A DNA stretch of 13,171 nt from Coprococcus_A sp051877705 (GCA_051877705.1 JBJEJD010000121.1:1-13171), one strand, 5' to 3'; shown: positions 1 to 7,276, counted from the first letter of the stretch. Notes: generated from the sequence alone by a model not told the origin. Numbers and translations: made by a program.

Positions 1-67
1 TAAGGCTGATGTTTTTCAATATCTCTCTGCTGCCATAATTCACCTGAAGATTCTTTATTGAAAGCAT
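1..67 (-). CDS. ABC transporter ATP-binding protein, N-terminal fragment (runs off the left edge)
   Basis: An ATG at 65-67 opens a frame that stays open to base 1, giving 22 codons that read MLSIKNLQVNYG followed by SREILKNISL. This is the usual first beta-strand pattern of ABC ATPases (a short strand with 'L-x-V-x-Y', then the aromatic base-stacking region before Walker A). It begins 10 bases after the binding-protein stop codon in the same direction, which is where a DppD/NikD-type ATPase is expected in this operon class. The ribosome site is weak (AGAAG-like, A-rich). Walker A and everything after lie outside the window. The assignment rests on 22 residues plus context, so the family is likely but the subtype is inferred. 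Confidence 0.75.
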   Translation of the reverse strand, partial: MLSIKNLQVNYGSREILKNISL

Positions 68-77
68 TTTTTCTTCT

Positions 78-1670
78 CTATTCAGCAATATCCAGTGTAT
101 TGGTTATCAGATAATATTCAGACGGATTTACATCCACGCCGCTGACTCTGTTATTATAAGCGACCAGCAGCTGCTGACTGGCAATAAAAGTATCAGGGCA
201 TTCATCAACCACACACTGTGTAATCTTTTTTACAAGTGCATCTCTTTCTGCAGTATCAAAAGTTACCGCCAGTTCTGCCGCTGCTGCGTCCACATCGGCA
301 TTGCTGTAATGTCCATAATTGTCACTGCCGCCTGTAATAAATAACATATTGATCAGATACTGTGCGTTACCTGTAGGTGCCAGCGCATAACTCATGGCTG
401 CAATATCAAAATCACCAGCTGCCAGATAATCATCCAATACATCATAAGTCTCAATTGTAAGATTGATTCCAATATCTTTCAGCTCCGGCTGAAGCATATC
501 TGTCAGCTGAAGAAGCCCTGTATTATAACTGTAAGTAATCAGCTTCAGCTCCAGAGGATTCTCCGGTGTATAGCCTGCTGCCTCCACAAGAGCCTTTGCC
601 CCTTCCGGATCATATCTGTCCACAGACAGATTGATTTCATCTGTGCCGCCATAGCTCAGAGTATCCGGATAAACGGCATAGGAAGGTTTTGCGTAACCTG
701 CAAATACGACATCGGCATAGCCTTCTCTATCAATACACATACTGATGGCCTTGCGAATATCGACATCCTTCATGGCCTCTGATTCAAGGTTGAACTGCAG
801 GAACTGAGATCTTGTAGATGTGGCTGAACCGATCGTATACTGGCTCTCATCTGAGAAAAGGGATGCGCTTGCAGCAGGCAGCTGTGCAATCAGATCAATC
901 TCTCCATTCTGCATTGCCATATTGAGGGCATCCACATCATCCATAATTTTCAGATCAATATGATCGATCGCCGGTTCACCACCCCAGTAATTGACATTCT
1001 TATCCATTTTTACTTCTGTCATGGCAATGAAGGATGTGGCCACATAAGGTCCCGTACAGGAAGCACCCAATTCAGAGTCAATTTCGCTCTCCGAATCATA
1101 CACGCCGAACATCGGATCACACAAATCATACAAAATAGTCGGATTAGGTTCCGGTGTATGAACTGTCAATATCTGTCCTTCCGCTTCCATGCTGTCAATC
1201 TTCAAAGTACTGCCTGCACGGACATTCTGTTCATAGGTTCTTTCAAAACATTTTTTCACGGCTTCTGCGGTTACGGCATTGCCATTGGAGAATGTAATGC
1301 CTTCTTTGAGCGTAAATACCCATGTAGTATCATCGGTACTCTCATAATTCTCAACCAGCCATGGCTGAGGAGCCAGATTGTCATCCAGTCTGAACAGATT
1401 TTCACTGATACCATAGATAGACATGATCCAACCATCCCAGTTATAAGCCGGATCAAGGCTCTCTGCGCCAAAGAATCCTGTAGTAGCGCCAGCAACCAGT
1501 GTCTTCTCTCCAACTGTTTCACCAGATACATTTGCAGTCTCCGTCGCTGCTTCTGTCCCGGAAGCCGTCTCAGGCTGACTGTCAGCCTCACCAGCCGACG
1601 AATTACCACAGGCAGCCAGCCCAAGCACCATCGCTGCCATCAATAAAAGACTCAAAACCTTCTTCTTCAT
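78..1670 (-). CDS. ABC transporter substrate-binding lipoprotein, oligopeptide/nickel family (SBP family 5)
   Basis: This 530-residue protein is the extracellular solute receptor of the adjacent importer. It begins with a lipoprotein signal (KKK, a hydrophobic stretch, then LAAC with the lipidated Cys at residue 21). A Ser/Thr/Glu-rich linker to about residue 50 tethers it to the membrane. The rest has the family 5 layout: a 'DPAYNWDGW' ligand-lobe entry, 'ENLFRLD', 'GITFSNGNAVTAEAV' and 'CTGPYVATSF'. The start at 1670 is preferred over an upstream ATG at 1706, because AAGGAG lies 8 bases before 1670 and the 1706 start would add 12 residues ahead of the signal peptide. The gene starts 25 bases after the upstream permease and precedes the ATPase. 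The ligand cannot be told from sequence: this family binds peptides, nickel or nickel chelates, and other small molecules. Confidence 0.92.
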   Translation of the reverse strand: MKKKVLSLLLMAAMVLGLAACGNSSAGEADSQPETASGTEAATETANVSGETVGEKTLVAGATTGFFGAESLDPAYNWDGWIMSIYGISENLFRLDDNLAPQPWLVENYESTDDTTWVFTLKEGITFSNGNAVTAEAVKKCFERTYEQNVRAGSTLKIDSMEAEGQILTVHTPEPNPTILYDLCDPMFGVYDSESEIDSELGASCTGPYVATSFIAMTEVKMDKNVNYWGGEPAIDHIDLKIMDDVDALNMAMQNGEIDLIAQLPAASASLFSDESQYTIGSATSTRSQFLQFNLESEAMKDVDIRKAISMCIDREGYADVVFAGYAKPSYAVYPDTLSYGGTDEINLSVDRYDPEGAKALVEAAGYTPENPLELKLITYSYNTGLLQLTDMLQPELKDIGINLTIETYDVLDDYLAAGDFDIAAMSYALAPTGNAQYLINMLFITGGSDNYGHYSNADVDAAAAELAVTFDTAERDALVKKITQCVVDECPDTFIASQQLLVAYNNRVSGVDVNPSEYYLITNTLDIAE

Positions 1671-1678
1671 AAAACACA

Positions 1679-1684
1679 CTCCTT
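1679..1684 (-). promoter_or_regulatory. Ribosome binding site that sets the binding-protein start
   Basis: On the minus strand AAGGAG is followed by 8 bases and then the ATG at 1670. The upstream in-frame ATG at 1706 overlaps the end of the preceding permease gene and lacks such a site, so translation most likely starts at 1670. Confidence 0.75.
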
Positions 1685-1695
1685 TTTTTATACTG

Positions 1696-2511
1696 CTACC
1701 CTTCATCTATTCGATCCCGCAGGGCATCGCCCAGCAGGTTGAACAGCACTACCACTGCGAGCAGAGCCAACCCAGGAAATACGATACACCAGGGTGCCTG
1801 CTGAATATAAGTTCTCGCCTCACTCATGGTCGCGCCCCACTCGGCCGTTGGTCTTGACGGTCCAAGTCCCAGGAATGACAGGCCGGACATACTGAGTATA
1901 AAACTCCCTACATCCAGAGCTGCCGTCACCACCAGTGGTGATATCATGTTAGGCAGAATGTACCGGACAATAACAGATACTGGTCCGGCGCCGCATATAC
2001 GCGCGGCTCTTATATATTCTGACTCACGGATACTCAATACCAGACTTCTTGCAAGACGGGCATAGGTGATCCAGTACACGGCACAAAGAGCCAGTACACT
2101 GTTGCGCAGTCCCGACCCCAGCATACCGGCTACTGCCACTGCCAGTATAAAGTTCGGAAACGCCTGAAATACCAGTGTTATCTTCATCAATATCTTATCG
2201 ACAATACCTCCGGCATAGGCGGCGATCACTCCCACCGCTGTTCCCACGATAAAGACGGCAATGACTGCCAACACCGCAGCATACAGAGAGGTTGCCGCTC
2301 CATAGAGAATCCTGCAGGCTACACACCGTCCCAGCTGATCCGTGCCAAATATAAATTCGCGGCATGGCGGAAGAAATGCCTGACGGACATTTGTTTTAAA
2401 AGCTTCATGAGGAATTATGTATCTTACAAACCAGGCTCCCACAAGAATCACCAGACAGGCCAACGACAGTACAACCAGCCGAATACGTATCATTCTCTTT
2501 GATTTCTTCAT
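1696..2511 (-). CDS. ABC transporter permease, DppC/NikC-like
   Basis: This 271-residue inner-membrane permease is of the BPD_transp_1 type and forms half of the translocation channel. Residues 10-32 are the first membrane span. The conserved extracellular motif FGTDQLGRCVACRILYGA (about 55-72) is the DppC/NikC counterpart of 'GTDxxGRDxxSRxxxGA'. Further spans are near 76-99, 115-135, 138-155, 192-212 and 243-261. The cytoplasmic loop that docks on the ATPase is at about 164-177 (EYIRAARICGAG). The C-terminus carries FNLLGDALRDRID, typical of the subfamily. Its ATG overlaps the stop of the upstream permease by 4 bases (ATGA), implying translational coupling. Length is normal. Ligand specificity cannot be assigned, so no symbol is given. 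Confidence 0.93.
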   Translation of the reverse strand: MKKSKRMIRIRLVVLSLACLVILVGAWFVRYIIPHEAFKTNVRQAFLPPCREFIFGTDQLGRCVACRILYGAATSLYAAVLAVIAVFIVGTAVGVIAAYAGGIVDKILMKITLVFQAFPNFILAVAVAGMLGSGLRNSVLALCAVYWITYARLARSLVLSIRESEYIRAARICGAGPVSVIVRYILPNMISPLVVTAALDVGSFILSMSGLSFLGLGPSRPTAEWGATMSEARTYIQQAPWCIVFPGLALLAVVVLFNLLGDALRDRIDEG

Positions 2512-3443
2512 GCTTCCTTCCTCCTGCCCGTCCTCGGATCCATCAATGGATACAGGAGTTCTATAACAAAATTAATTATCAGATATATGACCGCCATCCA
2601 TACAACATACCCCTGGATAACCGGATAATCTCTGGCCGTAATGGCATCCACCGCCAGTTTACCTACACCTGGCCATGAAAAAATACTTTCAACAATGGTG
2701 GTGCCTCCCAGCATGCTTCCAAAAGAAATACCAACCAGTGTTACCATGGATACCCGGCAGTTGCGGAGTACATGCCCGAATATGATCTTTTTTTCTGAGA
2801 CACCTCTGCCCCTCAGTCCCTCCACATAAGGTTCATTCAGTTCTTTTAAGATAATAGCTCTTACCTGACGGATGTACCAGGCTGCCAGTGTGAGTGCCAG
2901 TGTGAGCACCGGCATTACCAATCCCTTCAGACTCAGGCTGCCAATCACATTGAACATTTTTAATTTTAATGAAAGAAAATACATTAATAAAAGTGCCAGA
3001 AAAAATGAAGGCAGTGAAGCAAATAAATACGTTACAGCCCGAACCAGCCGGTCCAGCCACCCGTTTGCATGCCATGCACAAAGCGTTCCCAGGGGAATGG
3101 CCAGCAGCATAGTCACTGCCAGCGCTGTCACTGTCAAAAGCATTGTTCCCGGTATTTTCTCTGTTAATTCCCGCACTACAGGGCGATTGGACTTATACGA
3201 GGTTCCCATATCACCTTTGCAAAAATCTGCAAGCCATTTACCATACTGAACGATCATGGGCTGATCAAGCCCCATCTCATGTCTTGCCTGCACCAATGCC
3301 TCTTCACTGGCCTTTACTCCCTGATTGTTCAGCATAATCTGCGCCGGATCTCCCGGTGACAGATAAGACAGGACAAATGATAAAAATGTAATGCCTACAA
3401 TCAGCAGGCAAAATGTCCCTGCCTTCTTTATCAGAAATCGCAT
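2508..3443 (-). CDS. ABC transporter permease, DppB/NikB-like
   Basis: This 311-residue permease is the partner of the DppC/NikC-like protein. The N-terminal span (about 9-29) is followed by the periplasmic-facing segment typical of the B-type subunit, including SPGDPAQIML, MGLDQPMIVQYGKW and GDMGTSYKSNRPV. Membrane spans lie near 101-122, 136-158, 174-191, 232-252 and 279-300. The ATPase-docking loop is at about 206-225 (YVEGLRGRGVSEKKI), and the C-terminal signature FSWPGVGKLAVDAITARDYPVIQG (256-279) is diagnostic of DppB/NikB/OppB. The ribosome site is weak (AAGG about 12 bases before ATG). It lies 63 bases downstream of the methyltransferase stop with no terminator or obvious promoter between them, so it is probably part of the same transcript. 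Confidence 0.93.
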   Translation of the reverse strand: MRFLIKKAGTFCLLIVGITFLSFVLSYLSPGDPAQIMLNNQGVKASEEALVQARHEMGLDQPMIVQYGKWLADFCKGDMGTSYKSNRPVVRELTEKIPGTMLLTVTALAVTMLLAIPLGTLCAWHANGWLDRLVRAVTYLFASLPSFFLALLLMYFLSLKLKMFNVIGSLSLKGLVMPVLTLALTLAAWYIRQVRAIILKELNEPYVEGLRGRGVSEKKIIFGHVLRNCRVSMVTLVGISFGSMLGGTTIVESIFSWPGVGKLAVDAITARDYPVIQGYVVWMAVIYLIINFVIELLYPLMDPRTGRRKEA

Positions 3444-3506
3444 AATTGTCTATAACCTTTCTCATTTGTACCTTAATTCAAACGCATCATGACAAACGAA
3501 AGCCAC

Positions 3507-4313
3507 TTATGCCATGGCTGCCCTCAGCCGGTACCTCTCCCTCTCCTGACGGGGAGCTTTCACACAGCTGACCATAAACATCGGTGTTGACGCGTAATTA
3601 ATCTTCTCAGCCTCACACCATACCTTCCGCCAGATTTCTCTGTCCGCTTCGATCTGTATGGCATTCAGACTTCTCAATGTATTATAATCCCATTCCGGAC
3701 GCTGAATACGGCTCAGCGGGACCTGCCTTGCAATAGCTTCCATGGCTTCGATATCCGTACATGTATAATCATCCTGAATCCCCAGTTCGCTGACACGGGC
3801 CCGGTCTGCTTCATAAGCAGCCCGCTTCTCCTCATCAAACAACTGGTGATACCAGTTGGCATCAAAATTCAGCAGTCTTCCCCCCGGTTTCAGTACACGC
3901 ATCCATTCACTGTATGCCTGTTCTGGATGTTCCAGATTCCATGTTACATTCCTGCTGACCACCATATCAAAGGATTCATCTTCAAAATCAAGCTTCTGGG
4001 CATCCATCCGGCGCCATGTAATAGCATCAGCAAAATGCCCGGCATTCTGTCTGGCTTTACACAGCATCTCTTCCGTATAATCAACAGCTGTCACCTGATA
4101 TCCTGCTCTTGCCAGAATAATAGAGAAGAATCCCGGCCCCGTACCAATATCCAGTATTCTTATATTCTGAGTATCCTTATCCGGCATATATTTTTCAATG
4201 ACCGACAGCCAGACCGGCCACTGCTGCCCGGCCAATTCTTCCAGATTCACCTGAGAATAGCCCTCTGCCCTATTCGTCCAATAATGTTCGATCGCCTTTA
4301 ATAAAACTCCCAT
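3507..4313 (-). CDS. Class I SAM-dependent methyltransferase, first gene of the transport operon
   Basis: This 268-residue cytoplasmic protein has a Rossmann-fold methyltransferase core. Motif I is at 53-61 (LDIGTGPGF), the acidic residue that binds the SAM ribose is Asp78 (VTAVDYTEEML), an Asp-containing loop is at 103-105, motif IV is near 115-130 (FDMVVSRNVTWNLEHP), and the VLKPGGRLL strand is at 140-148. The C-terminal 110 residues form an unassigned cap likely to bind the acceptor. A strong AGGAGGGG ribosome site stands 8 bases before the ATG. The gene leads the importer genes behind the leader and terminator at 4364-4513, so it and the importer should be co-regulated. That suggests it acts on the imported compound or on a metal-binding carrier. 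The acceptor is unknown, and a role unrelated to the transporter is possible. Confidence 0.85.
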   Translation of the reverse strand: MGVLLKAIEHYWTNRAEGYSQVNLEELAGQQWPVWLSVIEKYMPDKDTQNIRILDIGTGPGFFSIILARAGYQVTAVDYTEEMLCKARQNAGHFADAITWRRMDAQKLDFEDESFDMVVSRNVTWNLEHPEQAYSEWMRVLKPGGRLLNFDANWYHQLFDEEKRAAYEADRARVSELGIQDDYTCTDIEAMEAIARQVPLSRIQRPEWDYNTLRSLNAIQIEADREIWRKVWCEAEKINYASTPMFMVSCVKAPRQERERYRLRAAMA

Positions 4314-4363
4314 TTATAGCACCCCTCCTGTTAGTCAATGTCCTGAACTTTGCATACGTACAT

Positions 4364-4394
4364 AAAAAACTCCTGCCCAAAAAGGCAGGAGTTT
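4364..4394 (-). terminator. Intrinsic terminator inside the leader of the methyltransferase-transporter operon
   Basis: On the minus strand the 11-base arm AAACTCCTGCC (4384-4394) pairs perfectly with GGCAGGAGTTT (4367-4377) across a 6-base loop, and the stem runs into a T-tract (4364-4369). On the plus strand the following bases are not T-rich, so it works for minus-strand transcripts. It lies downstream of the promoter at 4485-4513 and 50 bases before the methyltransferase ATG, with no convincing promoter after it. It therefore probably acts as an attenuator for the operon and may also stop read-through from the lipoprotein gene, which lacks its own clear terminator. Confidence 0.85.
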
Positions 4395-4478
4395 CGTTCC
4401 CCATAAATCATAACTATATATAATTGTCCTGTACCAAATTAAATTCTTAAATTGCGTACTTCGTATACGCTGTTCCAT
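4395..4478 (-). promoter_or_regulatory. Untranslated leader of about 80 nt with possible antiterminator; candidate riboswitch of unrecognised class
   Basis: Between the predicted transcription start (about 4478) and the terminator lies an RNA with a 5-bp hairpin (GCGTA at 4466-4470 with TACGC at 4454-4458, 7-base loop), an AT-rich segment able to fold at about 4411-4426, and the conserved-looking words GGAACAG and ACAGGACAA. GGTACAGGA (4427-4435) can pair with TCCTGCC in the terminator's 5' arm, by CAGGA:TCCTG plus GG:CC around a 2-base bulge, which would block the terminator. No coding frame with a ribosome site is present. I do not recognise a known riboswitch consensus; NiCo would be the first family to test because of gene context only. 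Confidence 0.5.
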
Positions 4479-4484
4479 GAGATA

Positions 4485-4513
4485 ATTGTACCTGATACCC
4501 GCAATTTTGTCAA
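4485..4513 (-). promoter_or_regulatory. SigA-type promoter of the methyltransferase-transporter operon
   Basis: On the minus strand a perfect -35 box TTGACA (4508-4513) is followed by a 17-base spacer and the -10 box TACAAT (4485-4490). Transcription should begin near 4478, about 165 bases ahead of the methyltransferase ATG. This is among the best promoter matches in the window and places the terminator at 4364-4394 inside the transcript. Confidence 0.8.
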
Positions 4514-4589
4514 TATTGCACCCCGACTGCTCTATGTCATTTACGTATAGCTTTATACGGTTATCCGGTCCAAAACTTCATGTTCCCGA

Positions 4590-5321
4590 CTACTTTTGTT
4601 CAGACTCCGTCTGGTCAGATTCCATCTGGCTTTCAGACGGTTTTTCCGTTTCTTCTGAAACTCCGGTCTCTGCACGTAATCCCTGCACCGGCTGATCTAT
4701 GACAATGGAATCCCTCATCGCCGCAAGCTTCCTGCCATTAACATTGCCGCCTTCTTCTTCATTCCACTGAATCTCGAAAAGCAGCGCGTCTCCATTGGCC
4801 AGATGAACAAGATATTGATTGTGATACGTCTTATTCTTGCCATCATCCCCGCTCTCTACTGTCGGCTGGCATAAAGCCTCATAGCCATCCCTGCCGATCG
4901 TCGTCTGCTGGGCAGATTCGGTAAAGATCTCACTGATAACATTCTGAACATCATCATTCTCAATCTTCATCGCCGCAAAGAATACCGGAGGCTTAGACGA
5001 AAATGTCTGGCCCTTCAGAACGATCTCATCATAATCCCGCGATCTGTTGTATTCAAACAACGCATCGTCATAGAGTATGTGATACCCAAGACTGCTCTCA
5101 AAATCCTTCAGTTCCTGAGCATTCGTCTCCGTTACCTTCTCCGTCTCCACACTCTCCAGAACGGTGGCCGGGTTCGTCTCGGATTCTGTTTCCAATTCTA
5201 TCTCAGTCTCTTCTTTCTCTGTTGTATCTGTCTCACTGCCTGTATATCTCTTCTCGCATCCCGTCATTACCAAAAGTCCCACCAGCAGTATCAATGCCAT
5301 AATCCTGGATTGTCCTTTCAT
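4590..5321 (-). CDS. Putative lipoprotein of unknown function
   Basis: I do not recognise this 243-residue protein. It has a lipoprotein signal peptide ending in VMTGC with the lipidated Cys at residue 22, so it should sit on the outer face of the membrane. Residues 23-70 form a Glu/Thr-rich disordered tether. Residues 74-200 look globular (LGYHILYDDALFEYN, KPPVFFAAMKI, GRDGYEALCQPT, HNQYLVHLANGDALLFEIQW), with alternating strands that suggest a small alpha/beta domain. The last 35 residues are again Glu/Ser/Gln-rich and end in a Lys. It has its own promoter and an AGGAGGGAG ribosome site. The next gene upstream encodes another surface protein in the same direction, but a promoter separates them. 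No terminator with a T-tract directly follows it; only a CGTATA/TATACG hairpin (4544-4559) is seen. Confidence 0.85.
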   Translation of the reverse strand: MKGQSRIMALILLVGLLVMTGCEKRYTGSETDTTEKEETEIELETESETNPATVLESVETEKVTETNAQELKDFESSLGYHILYDDALFEYNRSRDYDEIVLKGQTFSSKPPVFFAAMKIENDDVQNVISEIFTESAQQTTIGRDGYEALCQPTVESGDDGKNKTYHNQYLVHLANGDALLFEIQWNEEEGGNVNGRKLAAMRDSIVIDQPVQGLRAETGVSEETEKPSESQMESDQTESEQK

Positions 5322-5356
5322 GCAACTCCCTCCTGCACGTTTTTCTCTGTGTCTCG

Positions 5357-5385
5357 ACTATACAGCAGATTTTCACGACCGTCAA
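5357..5385 (-). promoter_or_regulatory. SigA-type promoter of the lipoprotein gene
   Basis: On the minus strand TTGACG (5380-5385) is followed by 17 bases and then TATAGT (5357-5362), and transcription would start near 5350, about 29 bases before the ATG. An inverted repeat GTGTTT-N6-AAACAC directly abuts the upstream side of the -35 box (5386-5403), where an operator could lie; no regulator is identified. Confidence 0.75.
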
Positions 5386-5447
5386 GTGTTTGTCTAAAAA
5401 CACAAGAATACTTTAAGATTATTTTTATTTTTTAAGGAAGGAAGCGC

Positions 5448-7151
5448 CTACTCCTCTGTTTCACTGTCCTCCTGCATACTAAGCTTTACTCTGAGAATTC
5501 TGTATAAAGATTCATCGATTCTTTCTTCCGTAATCGTTCCATCACTGACCGCTTCCAGCACACCCTCATAGGCTTCTTCAAAATCTGCCGGTTCCAACAG
5601 TATATCTGCTCCCGCCTGAATGGCCATCACTGCTGCTTCTGAAGAACTGTAATCCTTTTGTATCTCTTCGTCATTCAGATAATCCGTCATAACAATTCCC
5701 TTAAATCCCAGTTCACCGCGCAGTATCTCTCTGATCATCTTCTCCGAAAGAGATGCCGGAATCTGACTTTCAGTAACAGCCGGTACAGCAATATGGCCAA
5801 CCATAATAAAATCAATTCCCTGTTCAATGGCACTGATATATGGAAGGAATTCTCTGTCCATGAGTTCCTCCAGAGAACTGCTGATCACCGGATAGCCTGA
5901 CATATTGGCAGCAGCTGCTCCATAACCCGGAAAATATTTCAGAACTGCATGGATATTTTCTTCATCCAGACCGCGAACCACTTCCAATACCATATCAGAC
6001 ACAGTCTGCGCATCTGTACCAAAACTTCGGGTTCCCATCTTATAATTACTTCCCGACAAAACATCTGCAACAGGCGCCAGATTCATATTCAACCCATATG
6101 AATTCATCAATTCGCCCACCGTTTTTCCCACTTCATAAGCAGCATTGCTGTCACCGCTGCGTCCTATTGCGGACATGGATGGTATATCTCCGTATTCCCC
6201 ATCATCATATTCATCCACATAATATTCATAGTATTCATCCAGATTTCTGTTGCCGCTCAGGACAGTGTCTTCTCCACCCTCCTCAGTCAGTGCAAGAAAC
6301 ATCGTAAATCCTGTCAGTTCTTCCCCATATTCCTGCGCTTTTTCCAGCATAATCCTGAACTGATAGGAAGAATCAATATTCGCTTTACTGTAAACAAGAC
6401 CTCCCACCGGATATTCACTCAATGCGCCATAGGTTGCATCCCCTGTATTATATACGACCTCCACACCTGTCAGATTCTCCGGCGATACTATAAACAGCTG
6501 TGCCACTTTCTCTTCCAGAGGCATGTTCTCAATAGCTGACAGGATCCGCTCACTGTCTTCATCACCCGTATTGCCTTCGAAAGCATACCAGCTGTCACCG
6601 CCATCCATGCTGTAGCTGATTGAAGTTTTGTTTATTCCCAAAGACTCATTCACGATGGTATGAATATAGATCAGTTCATTTTCACTGATCATCTCAAGAT
6701 GATTCTGCCCATCCAGATCAAACCATACATCTACACTGCACTTATGCCAGGACTGGCATCCGTCTTCCGTCTTATAGGCTTCAAAAAATTCACTGTCCGT
6801 CCCCGTTCCAAGTGATCTCAGCAAATATCCATGATTCTCATCATAAAAGATAACATTAATATAGTTGTCACTTCCCTCCTCATAGAAAGGATTGACAAAC
6901 TGCACTTCGAAATCACGGCCCTCATAAGTAATGACTTCCAGCTGCTTCTGCATTTTCAGCAGCGAACCGTCATAGATCCATTCCGCATCCGGATCATCAT
7001 CAATACTCTGTCCGCTGTTCCCATCCCGGGAGCTCGTCGATGATGATCGCTTTTCCCCATCTCCGATGACGCTCTCCTTCACAATAATAGATCCCAGTAT
7101 GATCAGCAAAATAACTAAAACAACCGTTGTCACCGCAACGAGCTTTTTCAT
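5448..7151 (-). CDS. Membrane-anchored Asp-box/glycoside hydrolase family 3 fusion, probable pseudoenzyme
   Basis: This 567-residue protein has an N-terminal membrane anchor (4-24, no lipobox Cys) and a Ser/Gly/Asp linker to about 56. Residues 60-195 carry one exact Asp-box (SMDGGDSW, 181-188) and one imperfect (TEDGCQSW, 128-135), as in sialidase/BNR beta-propellers. Residues 200-557 are a GH3 (NagZ-like) barrel: PLEEKVAQLF, YPVGGLVY, LNMNLAPVADV (354-364), GTRSFG (373-378, sugar-binding Arg375) and GIVMTD with the nucleophile Asp490. The usual DQEGGR reads TEEGGE (289-294). KHFPGHG reads KYFPGYG, and the catalytic Asp-His loop ADSH is ANMS (415-418), so the general acid/base is missing. A Tyr/Asp/Glu-rich insertion is at 303-322. 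AGGAGG precedes the ATG. NagZ enzymes release GlcNAc from muropeptides; here wall-sugar binding without hydrolysis seems likelier. Confidence 0.85.
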   Translation of the reverse strand: MKKLVAVTTVVLVILLIILGSIIVKESVIGDGEKRSSSTSSRDGNSGQSIDDDPDAEWIYDGSLLKMQKQLEVITYEGRDFEVQFVNPFYEEGSDNYINVIFYDENHGYLLRSLGTGTDSEFFEAYKTEDGCQSWHKCSVDVWFDLDGQNHLEMISENELIYIHTIVNESLGINKTSISYSMDGGDSWYAFEGNTGDEDSERILSAIENMPLEEKVAQLFIVSPENLTGVEVVYNTGDATYGALSEYPVGGLVYSKANIDSSYQFRIMLEKAQEYGEELTGFTMFLALTEEGGEDTVLSGNRNLDEYYEYYVDEYDDGEYGDIPSMSAIGRSGDSNAAYEVGKTVGELMNSYGLNMNLAPVADVLSGSNYKMGTRSFGTDAQTVSDMVLEVVRGLDEENIHAVLKYFPGYGAAAANMSGYPVISSSLEELMDREFLPYISAIEQGIDFIMVGHIAVPAVTESQIPASLSEKMIREILRGELGFKGIVMTDYLNDEEIQKDYSSSEAAVMAIQAGADILLEPADFEEAYEGVLEAVSDGTITEERIDESLYRILRVKLSMQEDSETEE

Positions 7152-7199
7152 CCCCTATCTTCCTCCTGTTGCATTATTTCTTCCAGACACACTGCATTA

Positions 7200-7205
7200 A
7201 TTATA
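7200..7205 (-). promoter_or_regulatory. Possible -10 element for the GH3-like gene
   Basis: A perfect TATAAT lies on the minus strand 49 bases before the ATG, in a gap with no other gene. The -35 position 17 bases further upstream (ATGTCG) is a poor match, so the promoter is only a possibility. Confidence 0.35.
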
Positions 7206-7251
7206 AGAAATAATACCATAATCGACATCGGAAGAACAGCCGGATTTTACA

Positions 7252-7276
7252 AAAACAACAAATAACATTTGTTTGT
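7252..7276 (-). terminator. Weak hairpin after azlD
   Basis: On the minus strand ACAAACAAAT pairs with ATTTGTTGT across a 3-base loop with one bulged A and is followed by TTTTTG. It starts 20 bases after the azlD stop. The stem is almost all A/T, so termination would be inefficient; this is a candidate only. Confidence 0.35.

Noticed and set aside
960..1646. A 228-codon plus-strand open frame opposite the binding-protein gene
   Set aside because: It is antisense to a well-supported family 5 binding protein, its translation has no recognisable domain, and its Cys/Arg/His-rich composition is typical of a shadow frame.
4395..4480. Assignment of the operon leader to the NiCo riboswitch family
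   Set aside because: Only short words such as ACAGGACAA and the gene context suggest it; I cannot build the required four-way junction, so the class is left open.
4544..4559. CGTATA/TATACG hairpin as a terminator for the lipoprotein gene
   Set aside because: It is followed by TAAATGAC rather than a T-tract and has only 6 mostly A/T pairs.
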